Below the pieces are notes generated by a model that saw nothing but the letters and a program-made list of their open reading frames with translations, did no database searches and was not told where the DNA came from. The translations under genes and the position numbers were made by a program. Positions 50,917 through 59,672 of a DNA stretch of 64,000 bases are shown here, piece after piece. Where the stretch lies: the NCBI RefSeq assembly GCF_002220865.2, contig NZ_NHRJ02000001.1:682001-746000 (forward strand), given 5' to 3'. Every line of letters starts with the position of its first letter. The stretch's first letter is position 1. Source of the stretch: Paenibacillus xerothermodurans (GTDB taxonomy: Bacteria; Bacillota; Bacilli; Paenibacillales; NBRC-103111).

Positions 50917-51288
50917 TTATTTAATCGGATAAGCCATAACGGACATGAGCGCGTTCGCCGCTTGTGTCGCATCCAAACGGCTGTACTGCACGATAACCGG
51001 AATGCTGCTTTCCAGTTCTATCGCATAAGGCACGCCCACCGGTATCGGCATTCCGTCCTTGCGGAGCGTAGCCGTGCGGATGTGTATTGTCCGCCTCGCC
51101 GGGACCGTGTATGCGATGTTCTCCATCGGCTCTCGATCCTCGAAGAAAATATGCAAGCTGAGCCGTGCTTCCCCGGAGGATGTGTTGAGAACGCAGATTG
51201 ACTCATGGCTGGTCAGTTCTCCCGAGCTTTTCTCAGGGATGTATCCGTCCGGAATAACCCAATGTGTTTCACCTTTGGCGACGTGCAT
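50917..51288 (-). CDS. ASRT-family (sensory-rhodopsin-transducer-like, DUF1362) small-molecule-binding protein
   Basis: 123 residues with GGAGG before the ATG. The protein matches the Anabaena sensory rhodopsin transducer family: THWVIPDGYIPEKS, SHESICVLNTSSGEARLSLHIFF, DREP, TVPARRTIHIRT, and IPVIVQYSRLD. It is all beta with no signal peptide. No rhodopsin lies nearby; it sits between rhaEW and rhaI. Members outside cyanobacteria often occur in sugar-utilisation operons and are proposed to bind small molecules. In B. subtilis the rhamnose operon has the mutarotase RhaM, which is missing here, so this protein may take over a sugar-binding or anomer-related task (inference). Confidence 0.88.
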   Translation of the reverse strand: MHVAKGETHWVIPDGYIPEKSSGELTSHESICVLNTSSGEARLSLHIFFEDREPMENIAYTVPARRTIHIRTATLRKDGMPIPVGVPYAIELESSIPVIVQYSRLDATQAANALMSVMAYPIK

Positions 51289-51304
51289 GGAAATATCCTC
51301 CTTT

Positions 51305-53374
51305 TTAACGTGTGAATGCTGCGGGGACCCCGCCGTCGATCGTCAGCATGCATCCGGTCGTTTTCTCGGATCTAGATGAAGCAAAAAAGGCGATGCCTTC
51401 TGCAATATCTTTTGGAAAAATGTTGACAAGCAGCGTAGTGCGCTTGCGGTAATACTCTTCCAGCTGGTCCGGCTCAATACCATACGCGGCTGCGCGCTCG
51501 TTGCGCCAGCTGGAGTTCCAGATCGCGGAGCCCTGCAGGATCGCGTCCGGCAGCACCGTGTTGACCCGAATGCCGAACTCGCCTCCTTCGGCCGCAATAC
51601 ATCTTGCCAAATGAGCCTCCAGCGCCTTGGCTGAGCTGTAGGCAGATGCATTCTTGCCCGCGTAAATAGAGTTTTTGGAGGCGATGAATACCATACTCCC
51701 GCCCACGCCCTGTTCCTTCATCAGCTTGAAGCCCTCACGGGCCACGAGAAAATAGCCGGTCCCGAGGACATTCATGTTCAGGTTCCACTCTTTCAAACTC
51801 GTTTCAGCGAACGGACTCGACGTAGCCAACCCCGCATTATTCACCAAAATGTCCAGTCCTCCGTAGGTCAGCGCCGTGACCTCGTATGCGGCTATCACTG
51901 CCTCTTCCTGCGTCACGTCCATCTTGACTGCGGTCGCTCGGTTCTCGCCATATTTCTCATTGATCTGTGCAGCTACCGCTTCAGCCCCATCCTGGTTCAG
52001 ATCGGCCAACACCACATGCGCCCCTTCCGCAGCGAGGCGGCGGGCTGTTTCGCTCCCGATACCTCCGGCGCCGCCGGTGATAAAAGCCACCTTGCGGGAA
52101 AATTCTGCTTCCGGAGGAGCAAGTGTCAGCTTATACAGCTCCAGCGGCCAGTATTCCACGTTATAGGATTCGTTCTCACTGAGCGATACGAACTGCCCAA
52201 GCGCCGATGCCCCTCTGATCACGGCGATAGCCCGGTGATAGAGCGCGCCGCTTACTTTGGCCATGGCCCAGCTTTTTCCGGTGTTGATCATGCCTACGCC
52301 CGGAATGAGAATCACCCGCGGCGCCGCTTCAAACATAACGTCACCGTCATGCTTGTTGCGCTCAAAGTAGGCCTTGTATTGCTCCTTGTAAGCCGCGATG
52401 CCCTCCTTAAGCTTCGTCTTCAGCCCCTCCACGTCAGCTGCGTCCGGCGTCCAATCGACGAATAGCGGTACGACTTTGGTGTGGACCAAATGGTCCGGAC
52501 ACGCCGCTCCAACCTGAGACAGCTCGGCAGAATCTGTCCCGCCCACGTACTGCAAAGTATCGTTATCATCGTCGAAGGTGAGTATCATCCGCTTGGCATC
52601 GCTTACAGAACCGCGAACGGTCGGCATGACTTGCGCTGCAATACGACGGCGGACATCCGGAGCAAGCGGCTTATGCTTGATACCGCCAAACAGCTTCGCC
52701 TCTTGAACACGGGCTTCAATGTAACTTTCCGCCTCGTTGATGATGGCGATTGTTTTGGCGTAGCACTCTTCGGACGTCTCACCCCAGGTGACGAGACCGT
52801 GTTTTTCCATGAGTACAAGCTCCGCTTTTGGATTGGCGAAAACGCCTTCAGCGATCATCTTGGATAAAGTAAAGCCCGGCCGCACGTAAGGCACCCACAC
52901 GAACCGCTCGCCGAAAATTTCTTCCGCGCAGGCCCGGCCGTTATCCGCACAGCATAAGCTTATGATCGCGTCCGGATGCGTATGATCCACATGTTTGAAT
53001 GGCAGAAAAGCGTGAAGCAGCGTTTCTATCGAAGCGCGCGGATGCTTGGCGTTGGTCATGCAATTTGCCAAGTAAGCGACCATATCCTCGTCGGACATCT
53101 CGCTTCTGTCGAACAGAGGCCTGATGTCGTCCATACGAAGGCCTGTGAAATTACCCGCTCCCATCGTCGCCAAGTCTGAGCCGCTGCCCTTCACATACAT
53201 CACTTCCACATCGCGTCCGCGAAAATCCTTGACCGCCATTTTGCTTGATGTGTTGCCTCCGCCCCAGTTGCAGACACGGCGGTCCGCTCCGATCAGGTTC
53301 GAACGGAAAACAAGCTCGTCGAGTCCGCTGCGCAGCTGCGACGCCCTCTCCTCATCCCACAAACTTTGTACCAT
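51305..53374 (-). CDS. rhaEW: Bifunctional rhamnulose-1-phosphate aldolase/lactaldehyde dehydrogenase
   Basis: 689 residues from ATG 53374, with GGAGG 7 nt upstream; a 39-codon AT-rich upstream extension has no ribosome site. The N-terminal class II aldolase domain (about 1-400) has NWGGGNTSSK, DHTHPDAII with zinc-ligand His residues, and LMEKHGLVTWG. The C-terminal SDR domain (about 425-689) has VAFITGGAGGIGSETARRLA, DILVNNAGLA and YSSAKALEAH. It splits rhamnulose-1-phosphate to DHAP and lactaldehyde and oxidises or reduces the aldehyde. First gene of the rhamnose operon. Confidence 0.95.
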   Translation of the reverse strand: MVQSLWDEERASQLRSGLDELVFRSNLIGADRRVCNWGGGNTSSKMAVKDFRGRDVEVMYVKGSGSDLATMGAGNFTGLRMDDIRPLFDRSEMSDEDMVAYLANCMTNAKHPRASIETLLHAFLPFKHVDHTHPDAIISLCCADNGRACAEEIFGERFVWVPYVRPGFTLSKMIAEGVFANPKAELVLMEKHGLVTWGETSEECYAKTIAIINEAESYIEARVQEAKLFGGIKHKPLAPDVRRRIAAQVMPTVRGSVSDAKRMILTFDDDNDTLQYVGGTDSAELSQVGAACPDHLVHTKVVPLFVDWTPDAADVEGLKTKLKEGIAAYKEQYKAYFERNKHDGDVMFEAAPRVILIPGVGMINTGKSWAMAKVSGALYHRAIAVIRGASALGQFVSLSENESYNVEYWPLELYKLTLAPPEAEFSRKVAFITGGAGGIGSETARRLAAEGAHVVLADLNQDGAEAVAAQINEKYGENRATAVKMDVTQEEAVIAAYEVTALTYGGLDILVNNAGLATSSPFAETSLKEWNLNMNVLGTGYFLVAREGFKLMKEQGVGGSMVFIASKNSIYAGKNASAYSSAKALEAHLARCIAAEGGEFGIRVNTVLPDAILQGSAIWNSSWRNERAAAYGIEPDQLEEYYRKRTTLLVNIFPKDIAEGIAFFASSRSEKTTGCMLTIDGGVPAAFTR

Positions 53375-53878
53375 AATGTACCTCCGCATGAATGCTTTTA
53401 TTGTTTTGTTTTTGAATGTTTTTATTTTATCACGAACATTTTTGTTTGTATATAAAAACAATAACAAACGGATATATGGCTGCGAGCACAAGCATGTCGT
53501 CTAAGCTTTCTATCTTGCGAATATATGCAGCGGCCTAGTGACCAATGTCGGAAGACAACTTTCTGACTCCAATACTCTGTTCATTGAGGAATATTAAACG
53601 ACCGAACTTCGTCATATTGTCGGGTTATCCAAAATTCACTGGAGGGCCTTTTTTTCTCGTCATACCTTAGATGCAGCATCATGCCAACAGGGAAAAAAGT
53701 ACACATTGCGCACCGGAAAATTTTGGTTCATACTGGAAGCGGTCACCGTTTGTTCCGCTCAATTAATACATGTGCAGCGGCGGTACGATGTTGGATACTC
53801 GTCGAAAGCCAAGCGGCGTATCAAGCGGCGTACCTCACGCGTGCACGAGCCTGTATGGAAAGGATGAGGTGAAATCAG
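53375..53878. other. Intergenic region between rhaEW and the SGNH hydrolase gene
   Basis: 500 bases without a convincing gene. The rhaEW-proximal 100 bases are very AT-rich and hold the AATGTT/AACATT dyad listed separately. The plus-strand frame at 53681-53872 lacks a ribosome site and has a low-quality translation. A T-rich stretch at about 53649-53657 follows no good stem. Confidence 0.5.
53415..53440 (-). promoter_or_regulatory. AATGTT/AACATT dyad upstream of rhaEW, possible DeoR operator
   Basis: AATGTT (53415-53420) and AACATT (53435-53440) are exact complements with centres 20 bp apart, two helical turns. They lie 40-66 bp upstream of the rhaEW start codon in an AT-rich stretch with further AAAAACA-type repeats. 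Position fits repression by the operon's DeoR regulator; not proven. Confidence 0.4.
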
Positions 53879-54526
53879 ATGCTGTTCGGGAAAAATGATA
53901 AAATTGTGATGATAGGCGATTCTATCACCGACTGTGAGAGAAAAAGACCCATCGGTGAGGGCAAAGATGATGCATTGGGCAGAGGATATGTTTCTTTGGT
54001 TCACGCGCTACTGCAGGCCCGCCATCCGGAGTTGGGCGTGAGAGTAGTCAACATGGGAATCAGCGGTAACACGACCCGGCATTTGAAAGAGCGTTGGGAA
54101 ACGGACGTGGTGCAGCTGCAGCCGGATTGGATTTCCATTATGATCGGCATCAACGATGTGTGGCGACAGTTTGACCGGCCGACGATTATGGAGGAACACG
54201 TATATTTCGAGGAATATCGCGCCAACTTGGAAGATTTGGTGAGAAGGGCGGTATCCGGCTCGAAAGGCGTTATACTGATGACTCCCTATTATCTGGAGCC
54301 GAATACCGATGACGCTATGCGCCGAATGATGGATAAGTATAGCAGCGCGGTGAGTGAGCTTGCGACGCAGTACGGTACACTGTTCGTTGATACTCAAGTA
54401 GCGTTCGCTCCACTACTCGAGCACATGTACCCCGCGGCGTTGGCGTGGGACCGGGTGCACCCGAACATGACGGGACATATGGCGATTGCCTGGGCATTTT
54501 TGAATGCAGTCGAGTTTTCTTGGTGA
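53879..54526 (+). CDS. SGNH/GDSL-family hydrolase
   Basis: 215 residues with GAGGTG 8 nt before the ATG. Block I is VMIGDSITDC with Ser at about 16, block II the Gly in NMGISGNTT, block III GINDVW with Asn, and block V DRVHPNMTGH with Asp and His near the C-terminus. No signal peptide, so it acts in the cytoplasm, probably as a carbohydrate or glycan esterase. Monocistronic and ended by a strong terminator. Confidence 0.92.
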   Translation: MLFGKNDKIVMIGDSITDCERKRPIGEGKDDALGRGYVSLVHALLQARHPELGVRVVNMGISGNTTRHLKERWETDVVQLQPDWISIMIGINDVWRQFDRPTIMEEHVYFEEYRANLEDLVRRAVSGSKGVILMTPYYLEPNTDDAMRRMMDKYSSAVSELATQYGTLFVDTQVAFAPLLEHMYPAALAWDRVHPNMTGHMAIAWAFLNAVEFSW

Positions 54527-54555
54527 CCTGGCGGAAAGCACACCCGTGCGCGCAG

Positions 54556-54594
54556 AAAAAAGCGCTGGTATCCGCTCCGGATTCAGCGCTTTTT
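54556..54594. terminator. Bidirectional rho-independent terminator
   Basis: AGCGCTG (54561-54567) pairs with CAGCGCT (54584-54590), with five As before and four or five Ts after. It separates the SGNH gene from the convergent nucleoside hydrolase gene. Confidence 0.85.
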
Positions 54595-54608
54595 CACAAT
54601 GTGCCCTC

Positions 54609-55601
54609 CTACGCCAGATTGCTTTGGCAAATGCGGCTTGTGAAATGCTCCGTGAATCGCTCATGATCCACATCAATGGCAACGTTCATGTTAAACGGCA
54701 GCTTCTTAGGTATCGTGCGGAGGATATCGTTTCGAATGAGCAAGTCGCGCGGTACCAGCGTCTGGGAAAACTCGAGTGCGACATGCAGACGGGTTTCTGT
54801 GATGAAGGATCTGTCGAAAGCAACGGCGATCGTTAACGGGTCATGCAGCCACAGACCGGTGTGCTCGGTAGGGATGCCGACGCTTAGGTAAATTTGTTTC
54901 TCCTGCGGCGGCCACACCGCCAAAATGTCGCTAACCAGCCGAGCAATTGGCGTGTCCGTAGTGTTGATCCGATGCACCTGAGCAGGAGTAAGCGGCACTT
55001 TCAACGTGACGTCGATTGGCACCAGAGTAATGTTCATGCCGGAATCGAACACAATTTTTGCTGCTTTCGTGTCGTTGTTCAGGTTATATTCCTCGATTGG
55101 AGAACGGGTCACGCCCTTTTCATCCACAATAGGGACGATAACACCGCCCATAATGATCAATTCTTTTACTTTGCCCACGATTTTGGGTTCCTTAATAATG
55201 GCAGCAGCCACATTGGACACCGCACCAAGAGTGATCAGCGTCACTTCGTTAGGGTATTTCAGCACTTGTTCGATGATCATATCAACGGCATGGGTATCGC
55301 TCGCTTGAAGTGTCTCGTCCTGCATGTCCTCTTCCGTTAAAATGTTTTCGCCTTCGAAGCCGAACATGAGGGCGTATTCATCCATGGGCTGCCCCACGCC
55401 GCGGCATACGGGAATATCTTCACGCCCAGCTACCCGCAAGATCTTTTTCGCGATCCGCGCGCGCAAATCCACATCACCGTAGCACGTGGTCACCGCCAGC
55501 ACATCCACTTCCGGGCTTTGCACTCCGTATAAAACAGCGAAAGCGTCATCATAGTAAGTGCCGATGTCTGTGTCGATAATAATTTTTTGCTTACCCATCA
55601 C
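54609..55601 (-). CDS. Inosine/uridine-preferring nucleoside hydrolase
   Basis: 330 residues; GGAGG precedes a GTG at 55601 and an ATG one codon later. The calcium-binding aspartate cluster is DTDIGTYYDDAFAV (about 10-23), a variant of DTDPG.DDA with extra residues. ELIIMGG and a C-terminal GLWLHDPLT with the Ca-binding Asp and base-recognition His complete the site. It hydrolyses ribonucleosides to base and ribose. It is divergent from the LacI regulator and ribokinase, which would use the released ribose. Confidence 0.9.
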   Translation of the reverse strand: MMGKQKIIIDTDIGTYYDDAFAVLYGVQSPEVDVLAVTTCYGDVDLRARIAKKILRVAGREDIPVCRGVGQPMDEYALMFGFEGENILTEEDMQDETLQASDTHAVDMIIEQVLKYPNEVTLITLGAVSNVAAAIIKEPKIVGKVKELIIMGGVIVPIVDEKGVTRSPIEEYNLNNDTKAAKIVFDSGMNITLVPIDVTLKVPLTPAQVHRINTTDTPIARLVSDILAVWPPQEKQIYLSVGIPTEHTGLWLHDPLTIAVAFDRSFITETRLHVALEFSQTLVPRDLLIRNDILRTIPKKLPFNMNVAIDVDHERFTEHFTSRICQSNLA

Positions 55602-55653
55602 GATAATTCCTCCGTTTTCTAAAATAAAATTTAGTACTGCGAAGACTGGTGCA

Positions 55654-55752
55654 TGGTAACGGTACCATATTTATAATGTAGTATACGCTTACATCCCTGT
55701 CAAATCATTTTTTTATAGATGATATTGCCTGATGGTAACGGTACCATATTGC
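55654..55752. promoter_or_regulatory. Divergent promoter region with two identical LacI-type operators
   Basis: The 14-base palindrome-like TGGTAACGGTACCA occurs at 55654-55667 and identically at 55733-55746, 79 bp apart. Minus-strand promoter TTGACA (55703-55698) and TACATT (55680-55675) have a 17-bp spacer; the first operator covers its start site. The second lies between TTGCCT (55725-55730) and TATTGC (55747-55752), a weak plus-strand promoter. A cre-like TGTAAGCGTATACT (12 of 14) sits between the minus-strand boxes. Looping repression by the adjacent LacI protein is likely. Confidence 0.8.
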
Positions 55753-55904
55753 TCTTTACAAGCCATCACCGGCATGCTATGTTAGCTGTGTGCGCAGGCG
55801 CTTCCCGCCCGGTGTTTGTTATCCGAATGGATGTGACCGGGTACGATACATACTACATAATAAAGCGCTTTTATGATTATTACCAAATGAGGATGAACTT
55901 TGCA

Positions 55905-56909
55905 ATGGCCACGATTAGGGATGTCGCGAAGCTCGCGGATGTATCCGTGTCTACAGTTTCCCGAGTGCTGAACCAGACCGGTTACGTGAACGAAGAAACA
56001 AAAAAAAAGGTCAACCGGGCGATCCAACAGTTAAACTACAAACCCAGCCAAATCGCACGAGGCATGGTGAGCGGCAAAACAAACACGCTGGGACTGATTG
56101 TGCCGGACATCCGCAACCTATTTTTCCCCGAGCTGGCGCGAGCTATCGAAGACTTCGCACAAAAAATGGGGTACAGCGTCATCATTTGCAATTCGGACAA
56201 CGATCGTGCGAAGGAAGACGCGTATTTTCAGCTGCTGCAGGAAAAGCACATCGATGGAGTTATATTGGCCAGTGAGGTGTCGCAGAGCCACATTCAGACG
56301 CTGCAAGAGCGGGGAATCGCGTTTTTGGTGATTGATGCTATCGTCCACTCCCCGCCTGTCTTATCTGTGCACACCGACCACATCCACGGCGCATATCTGG
56401 CCGCCGCTCATTTGATTGATCAGGGCTATCGGAAAATCGGCCATTTACGAGGGCCATTCACAAGCTCGACCGCCAACGACCGGTTCGAAGGATACTGCCT
56501 CGCGCTGCGTAAGGCCGGCATAGCCTATGACAGTAATCTAGTGCAAATCGGTGACTATCAAATTAAGAGCGGCCATGAAGCTATGGCTAAGCTGCTCGTT
56601 ATGCGGGAGCCGCCGGAAGCCGTATTTGCAGCCAACGATCTGATGGCTCTGGGCGCTATGGAAGCCGTGGCGGAGCACGGTTTAAAAATTCCGGATGATG
56701 TTGCGATAGTCGGCTTCGACGGCTTGCCTTTCGCCGCCATCGCGACCCCTAAGCTCACTACCGTACAGCAGCCCATATATGAGATCGGCACCATCGCCGC
56801 TCAAATGCTGATAGAATCGATCCGTGAGCCACAAAAAGAAAAGCTTAGCGTAGTGCTGCAGCCGAGTCTCGTTATCCGTGATTCCAGTGTTAGGAAGGGA
56901 GGAAAATGA
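55905..56909 (+). CDS. rbsR: LacI-family regulator (RbsR-like)
   Basis: 334 residues from ATG 55905; upstream in-frame starts would add residues before the HTH that LacI proteins lack. The HTH begins MATIRDVAKLADVSVSTVSRVL, and the hinge helix is IARGMVSGKTNTLG. The periplasmic-binding-protein-like core has IVPDIRNLFFPELAR and DVAIVGFDGLPFAAI. It should sense ribose or a nucleoside and control both its own operon and the divergent nucleoside hydrolase. It overlaps rbsK by ATGA. Confidence 0.9.
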   Translation: MATIRDVAKLADVSVSTVSRVLNQTGYVNEETKKKVNRAIQQLNYKPSQIARGMVSGKTNTLGLIVPDIRNLFFPELARAIEDFAQKMGYSVIICNSDNDRAKEDAYFQLLQEKHIDGVILASEVSQSHIQTLQERGIAFLVIDAIVHSPPVLSVHTDHIHGAYLAAAHLIDQGYRKIGHLRGPFTSSTANDRFEGYCLALRKAGIAYDSNLVQIGDYQIKSGHEAMAKLLVMREPPEAVFAANDLMALGAMEAVAEHGLKIPDDVAIVGFDGLPFAAIATPKLTTVQQPIYEIGTIAAQMLIESIREPQKEKLSVVLQPSLVIRDSSVRKGGK

Positions 56910-57835
56910 AAATGAAAATGAAAGCCAACATTGTCGTGGTGGGTAGTATCAACCAGGACATTGTCGTGAGATCCCCGAAGCTTCCCGTCAAAGGAGAAAC
57001 CGTGCTTGGGGAGGATTACTTCATGGTGCCCGGAGGTAAAGGAGCCAACCAAGCTGTCGCTGCGAGCCGTTTGGGTACGAATGTGGCGATGATCGGTTGT
57101 TTGGGCAAGGATGTATTCGGTGAGCAGATGCTACAGCATCTGAAGGCTGAGGGCATCGATACCAGCCATATCACCATGCTGGCAGACCATGCCACCGGCA
57201 TCGCGTTGATCCCTGTTACGAGTTCCGGAGACAACTTTATCGTTGTGTCGCCGGGGGCGAACATGCAGTTGAAGGCAAGCCATATCGAACAAGGCGAAGA
57301 CGTGATAAAAAACGCACATGCGATGTTAGTGCAGCTGGAAATTCCGCTTGACGCCGTGCGGGCGGCTTTGGCTATAGCAAAAAAACACGATGTGCTGACA
57401 ATCCTCAATCCCGCCCCGGCCGTGCAGTTGTCCGACGACATCTATGCGTTGACCGATATCATCACGCCGAATGAAACGGAAGGCAATCAGCTCGTGGCGG
57501 GTGATGCTGAAAAAGGTTTGGACGCTGATGAAATTATTACGAAGCTCATCGCCATGGGCGTGGGCAATGTGCTCCTGACGCGCGGTGGCGATGGCACAGC
57601 CTTCCGTGAGCCGCAGGGAATCCGGGAATTCCCGGCATACAAAGTCGATGTGGTTGACACGACCGCGGCGGGAGACGCCTGCAATGCGGCACTGGCCGTA
57701 GCTTTAGCCGAAGAGCGGAGCTTCGGCGAGGCCGTGGCGTTCGCCACAAAAGCCGCTGCGCTCACGGTGACCAAGCGCGGTGCGCAATCCTCTCTGCCTT
57801 CTCGCGATGAGGTTGACAGATTCGTGGGAAGCTAA
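56906..57835 (+). CDS. rbsK: Ribokinase
   Basis: 309 residues; the ATG overlaps the regulator stop, with GGGAGG upstream. PfkB family: IVVVGSINQDIVVR near the N-terminus, the substrate motif PGGKGANQAVAASRLG (about 41-56), NEGEAN-like PNETEGNQLV, and the C-terminal signature DTTAAGDACNAALAVAL with catalytic Asp. It phosphorylates ribose to ribose-5-phosphate. With the divergent nucleoside hydrolase it forms a nucleoside-ribose salvage unit; no rbs transporter is in the window. Confidence 0.95.
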   Translation: MKMKMKANIVVVGSINQDIVVRSPKLPVKGETVLGEDYFMVPGGKGANQAVAASRLGTNVAMIGCLGKDVFGEQMLQHLKAEGIDTSHITMLADHATGIALIPVTSSGDNFIVVSPGANMQLKASHIEQGEDVIKNAHAMLVQLEIPLDAVRAALAIAKKHDVLTILNPAPAVQLSDDIYALTDIITPNETEGNQLVAGDAEKGLDADEIITKLIAMGVGNVLLTRGGDGTAFREPQGIREFPAYKVDVVDTTAAGDACNAALAVALAEERSFGEAVAFATKAAALTVTKRGAQSSLPSRDEVDRFVGS

Positions 57836-57886
57836 TTGCACGCCCCTCATACCAAATGCATCGGCGCAAGCGGCCGCGTTCCAAAT

Positions 57887-57910
57887 AAAAAGGTCCCCGG
57901 TGAGGGGACC
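57887..57910 (-). terminator. Rho-independent terminator of the opuC operon
   Basis: GGTCCCC (57892-57898) pairs with GGGGACC (57904-57910). On the minus strand TTTTTATTT follows. It lies 160 bp beyond the permease stop at 58072, after the tandem repeat. The plus strand has no T tract, so rbsK termination here is doubtful. Confidence 0.85.
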
Positions 57911-57975
57911 CTGCTGTGCTCCGAACGATTCCGGCGCCAAGTTATACGCGTGTGCGTTTGAGGCGTTTTGTGTGC

Positions 57976-58090
57976 GCGTAGGTGCCGCAACACATCAAGC
58001 TCTGCCGGCTGTGCTCGTAGGCGCCGCGACACACAAGCTCTGCCGGCTGTGCTCGTAGGCGCCGCGACACATCAAGCTCTGCCGGCTGTG
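57976..58090. repeat. Three-copy 38-39-bp tandem repeat at the 3' end of the last opuC gene
   Basis: Copies at 57976-58013, 58014-58051 and 58052-58090 share the pattern CTCGTAGGCGCCGCGACACA followed by TCAAGCTCTGCCGGCTGTG. The copies nearest the gene are almost identical and the distal one has several changes, including CGCAAC for CGCGAC. The gene-proximal copy contains the last codons and stop of the permease (58072), so the array seems to have grown outward from the gene end. Confidence 0.85.
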
Positions 58091-58707
58091 CGCGTACTGC
58101 GGCGTAAACGGCTGAGGCCGTAGTCGGCCAGCAGCGCGAGCACCGCGGCTGGGATAGCTCCGGCATATAAGCGCGCCGGATTATCCATGTTAATGCCGGA
58201 GTAAATTTCCCGGCCCAAGCCCTGCCCTCCGATGAGAGGCGCGATGGTCGCGACCCCGATCGCTATGACTGCGGCGATCCGGATGCCGGTCAGGATAAAC
58301 GGCAGCGCGAGCGGCAGCTGTACGCTTACGAGCAGCTGAAGCGGACTCATACCGACTCCGCGTCCCGCCTCCGTGATCGCCGGGTTAACCTGCGTCAAGC
58401 CTACATACGTATTCCGGATCACAGGGAGCAGCGAATAGAGAAACAGTCCTATAATGACCGTCCCGTTGCCCAATCCGAACAGTATCATCAGCAGAACCAG
58501 CAGCGCCATGCTCGGAAACACTTGGATGATATTAGCAGAGGTTAGAATGACGCCGGCCAGGCGCGGACCGCGCGCGGCCAGCGTCCCTAGAGGCACTCCA
58601 ACAGCAAAGGCCAACGCCAACCCGGAGACAACCATCAGTATATGCTGGTAGGTCAAAACCAACAGATCCTGCCAGTTCTCCCCGACATATTGCAAAAACA
58701 ACTCCAT
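58072..58707 (-). CDS. opuCD: OpuC-type ABC permease (second permease)
   Basis: 211 residues, about five or six spans, with the BPD_transp_1 loop EAGRGVGMSPLQLLVSVQLPLALPFI-like region and GGQGLGREIYSGI. It corresponds to OpuCD of the glycine betaine/choline/carnitine importer. The C-terminus ends RRSTRTAGRA, coded within a tandem repeat, and may be a recently altered end. Last gene of the operon. Confidence 0.9.
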   Translation of the reverse strand: MELFLQYVGENWQDLLVLTYQHILMVVSGLALAFAVGVPLGTLAARGPRLAGVILTSANIIQVFPSMALLVLLMILFGLGNGTVIIGLFLYSLLPVIRNTYVGLTQVNPAITEAGRGVGMSPLQLLVSVQLPLALPFILTGIRIAAVIAIGVATIAPLIGGQGLGREIYSGINMDNPARLYAGAIPAAVLALLADYGLSRLRRSTRTAGRA

Positions 58708-58728
58708 CCCTTCATCCCTCCTTGCACT

Positions 58729-59652
58729 TTATTGCAAAAGTCCGATCTTTGTCAGATATTCCTCCGCAACTCTCTTCTCGTTTCTCTTTTTCACATCGAC
58801 CTCATAGTTCAAATCTATCATAGTCTGCACGTCAATTTTGCCAACCAATAATTTAACGATTTCATCCAGCTCCGGGTGTTTTTGCAGCGTCTCGTTGCTC
58901 AACACCGGTGAAGCGTCATATGGCGGGAAAAACTGTTTGTCATCCTTCAGCGTCTTCAGCTTGTACTCTTTCAAACGGGCGTCCGTGGAATAGGCAAGCA
59001 CAATGTCCACCTTTTCCGTTGCGACCGCCCCGTACACAAGGGAAACCTCCATCGGCAGCGTCTCGCCGAACTCCATACCATATTGCTGTTTAAAGGCTCC
59101 ATATCCGTCGCCGCCGCGCTCCAGCCAGGTGGTGTCCACCCCAAGCGTCATATTGCCTGCCTGATCTCGCACATCCGAAATTTTTTCCCAATGATGCTGC
59201 TGGGCCAAATCCTCTCGCACGGTGAAAGCGTAGGTGTTCTCGAAGCCCAACGGATCATAGTATTTGGCGTTCAGCAGGTTCTCGAATCCCTTTTGGGCTT
59301 GCTCGAACACCTTAGCGCGATCTTTCGTCTGTTCCATCGGAAAATAGTTGTCGAACGCCGTACCGGAATACAGCAGGCCCATGTCGATGTCTTTATTCTG
59401 CATAGCGCTCACCACGACGCCTGTTGACGCAAGATCGGGTAAAACGTCCACCTCTAAATCGGTCCTGTCCTCAATTAGCAGCTTATACATTTGCGCTATG
59501 ATTTTGGGCTCGGAGAATGTCTGCGTCCCAATTAATATTTTGTTGTCACTGCCGCAGCCCGAGAGAATCATGACCAGCATGGCAGTCATCGAGAGCAGCA
59601 GCGCCTTTATCTTCCTTGTCTGAGTTGTTGTCTGTGTGTATGTTTTTTTCAT
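58729..59652 (-). CDS. opuCC: OpuC-type substrate-binding lipoprotein
   Basis: 307 residues from ATG 59652, with GGGGGAG upstream; an earlier in-frame start at 59721 overlaps the preceding gene. Lipobox VMILSGCGSD with Cys at about 34. The OpuAC-type domain has IGTQTFSEPKIIAQMYK, LASTGVVVSAMQNKDIDM and YSGTAFDNYF. It binds quaternary ammonium osmolytes such as glycine betaine, carnitine or choline outside the membrane. Confidence 0.93.
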   Translation of the reverse strand: MKKTYTQTTTQTRKIKALLLSMTAMLVMILSGCGSDNKILIGTQTFSEPKIIAQMYKLLIEDRTDLEVDVLPDLASTGVVVSAMQNKDIDMGLLYSGTAFDNYFPMEQTKDRAKVFEQAQKGFENLLNAKYYDPLGFENTYAFTVREDLAQQHHWEKISDVRDQAGNMTLGVDTTWLERGGDGYGAFKQQYGMEFGETLPMEVSLVYGAVATEKVDIVLAYSTDARLKEYKLKTLKDDKQFFPPYDASPVLSNETLQKHPELDEIVKLLVGKIDVQTMIDLNYEVDVKKRNEKRVAEEYLTKIGLLQ

Positions 59653-59672
59653 TTTGTATATTCTCCCCCGTC

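Noticed and set aside
53681-53872. 63-codon plus-strand frame before the SGNH hydrolase gene
   Set aside because: No ribosome site and a low-quality translation; the real gene starts at 53879.
57942-58166. Minus-strand frame through the tandem repeat, and the idea of a CRISPR array
   Set aside because: Units are contiguous without unique spacers, so it is not CRISPR; the frame is a by-product of the repeat and changes phase at the 38-bp copy.
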